Assembly (NCBI GenBank): GCA_028292345.1
Contig: JAQGMN010000382.1
Coordinates: 1 to 5,480, forward strand
Origin: Polaromonas sp.
GTDB taxonomy: Bacteria; Pseudomonadota; Gammaproteobacteria; Burkholderiales; Burkholderiaceae_C
Reading direction: 5' to 3'
Length of the DNA: 5,480 bases
Notes under the pieces: generated by a model
Told to the model about the DNA's origin: nothing
The model's input: only the letters and a program-made list of their open reading frames with translations
The model's database searches: none
Made by a program: the position numbers and the translations under genes
Shown here: positions 5,214 to 5,480 of the stretch, one piece after another
How the letters are laid out: the number at the start of each line of letters is the position of its first letter
Position numbering within the stretch: the first letter of the stretch is position 1

Positions 5214-5480
5214 ATGCACGACCAGAACCTGACTTTCGACTACATCATCATCGGCGCGGGCACGGCCGGTTGCCTGCTGGCCAACCGCCTGAGCGCCGAC
5301 GCGAGCAAACGCGTGCTGCTGATCGAGGCTGGGCGTAAGGACGACTACCACTGGATCCACATTCCCGTCGGCTACCTGTACTGCATTGGCAATCCGCGCA
5401 CGGACTGGCTTTACAACACCGAGCCCGACGCCGGCCTCAATGGGCGCACGCTGCGCTATCCGCGGGGCAAGACGCTGGGC
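5214..5480 (+). CDS. GMC family oxidoreductase (choline/alcohol dehydrogenase-like), 3' end cut by window
   Basis: The first 89 codons are present; full GMC proteins have about 530-560 residues. The start MHDQNLTFDYIIIGAGTAGC contains the Rossmann FAD-binding motif GAGTAG (14-19). It is followed by a strand ending in LLIEAG (Glu38, which contacts the adenosine ribose in the family), then WIHIPVGYLY, TDWLYNTEPD and YPRGKTLG (82-89). The last is the start of the GMC signature 1 (usually continuing GGSS), which covers the flavin. Members are FAD-dependent dehydrogenases or oxidases of alcohols, choline and related compounds, mostly cytoplasmic or membrane associated. The substrate cannot be told from this part. 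ATG 5214 places the Rossmann motif at the normal distance from the N-terminus. The only purine motif is a weak GGA at 5201-5203, about 10 nt upstream. It is transcribed away from the MCE operon and there is no sign of a functional link. Confidence 0.93.
   Translation, partial: MHDQNLTFDYIIIGAGTAGCLLANRLSADASKRVLLIEAGRKDDYHWIHIPVGYLYCIGNPRTDWLYNTEPDAGLNGRTLRYPRGKTLG

Noticed and set aside
4876..5360. Small open frames on both strands across the divergent intergenic region.
   Set aside because: They overlap the starts of the permease or GMC genes in other frames, lack ribosome sites and show no family features.

Overview
The window is GC-rich chromosomal DNA with dense, tightly packed genes. 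Codon use, protein families and two copies of a GCTATT...TAGCTGC...GCGC dispersed repeat suggest a betaproteobacterium, most likely Comamonadaceae (Polaromonas, Rhodoferax or Acidovorax-like). The genus is an inference from style, not from a marker gene.

Layout: (1) The left edge holds the C-terminal part of a MarC-family inner-membrane protein on the + strand. It is followed 22 bp later by a complete gene of the 2-keto-4-pentenoate hydratase / fumarylacetoacetate hydrolase fold. (2) About 190 bp of convergent intergenic DNA follows, holding a degenerate copy of the dispersed repeat. (3) A four-gene operon on the - strand (4972 down to 1358) encodes an MCE-type lipid ABC transporter. In transcription order it is a STAS-MlaE fused permease, an MlaF-like ATPase, an MlaD-like MCE protein with a long helical tail, and a PqiC/DUF330-like outer-membrane lipoprotein. 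Neighbouring genes overlap by a base or a few bases, or lie 14 bp apart. (4) A 241-bp divergent intergenic region leads to the start of a GMC-family flavoprotein oxidoreductase on the + strand, cut by the right edge.

The four transporter genes make a coherent machine: permease and ATPase in the inner membrane, a hexameric MCE ring with a helical extension into the periplasm, and a lipoprotein that probably meets it at the outer membrane. No soluble MlaC-type shuttle and no separate MlaB are encoded beside it. The STAS (MlaB-like) function is fused to the permease, and the lipoprotein takes the place of the shuttle. The likely job is phospholipid or other hydrophobic substrate transport between the membranes.

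The most unusual observation is a second copy of the dispersed repeat lying inside the 5' coding region of the lipoprotein gene. It supplies about 19 codons, including the arginines of the signal-peptide n-region. I found no phage, transposase, CRISPR, rRNA or tRNA gene. Apart from the repeat, the region looks like ordinary core or near-core genome.
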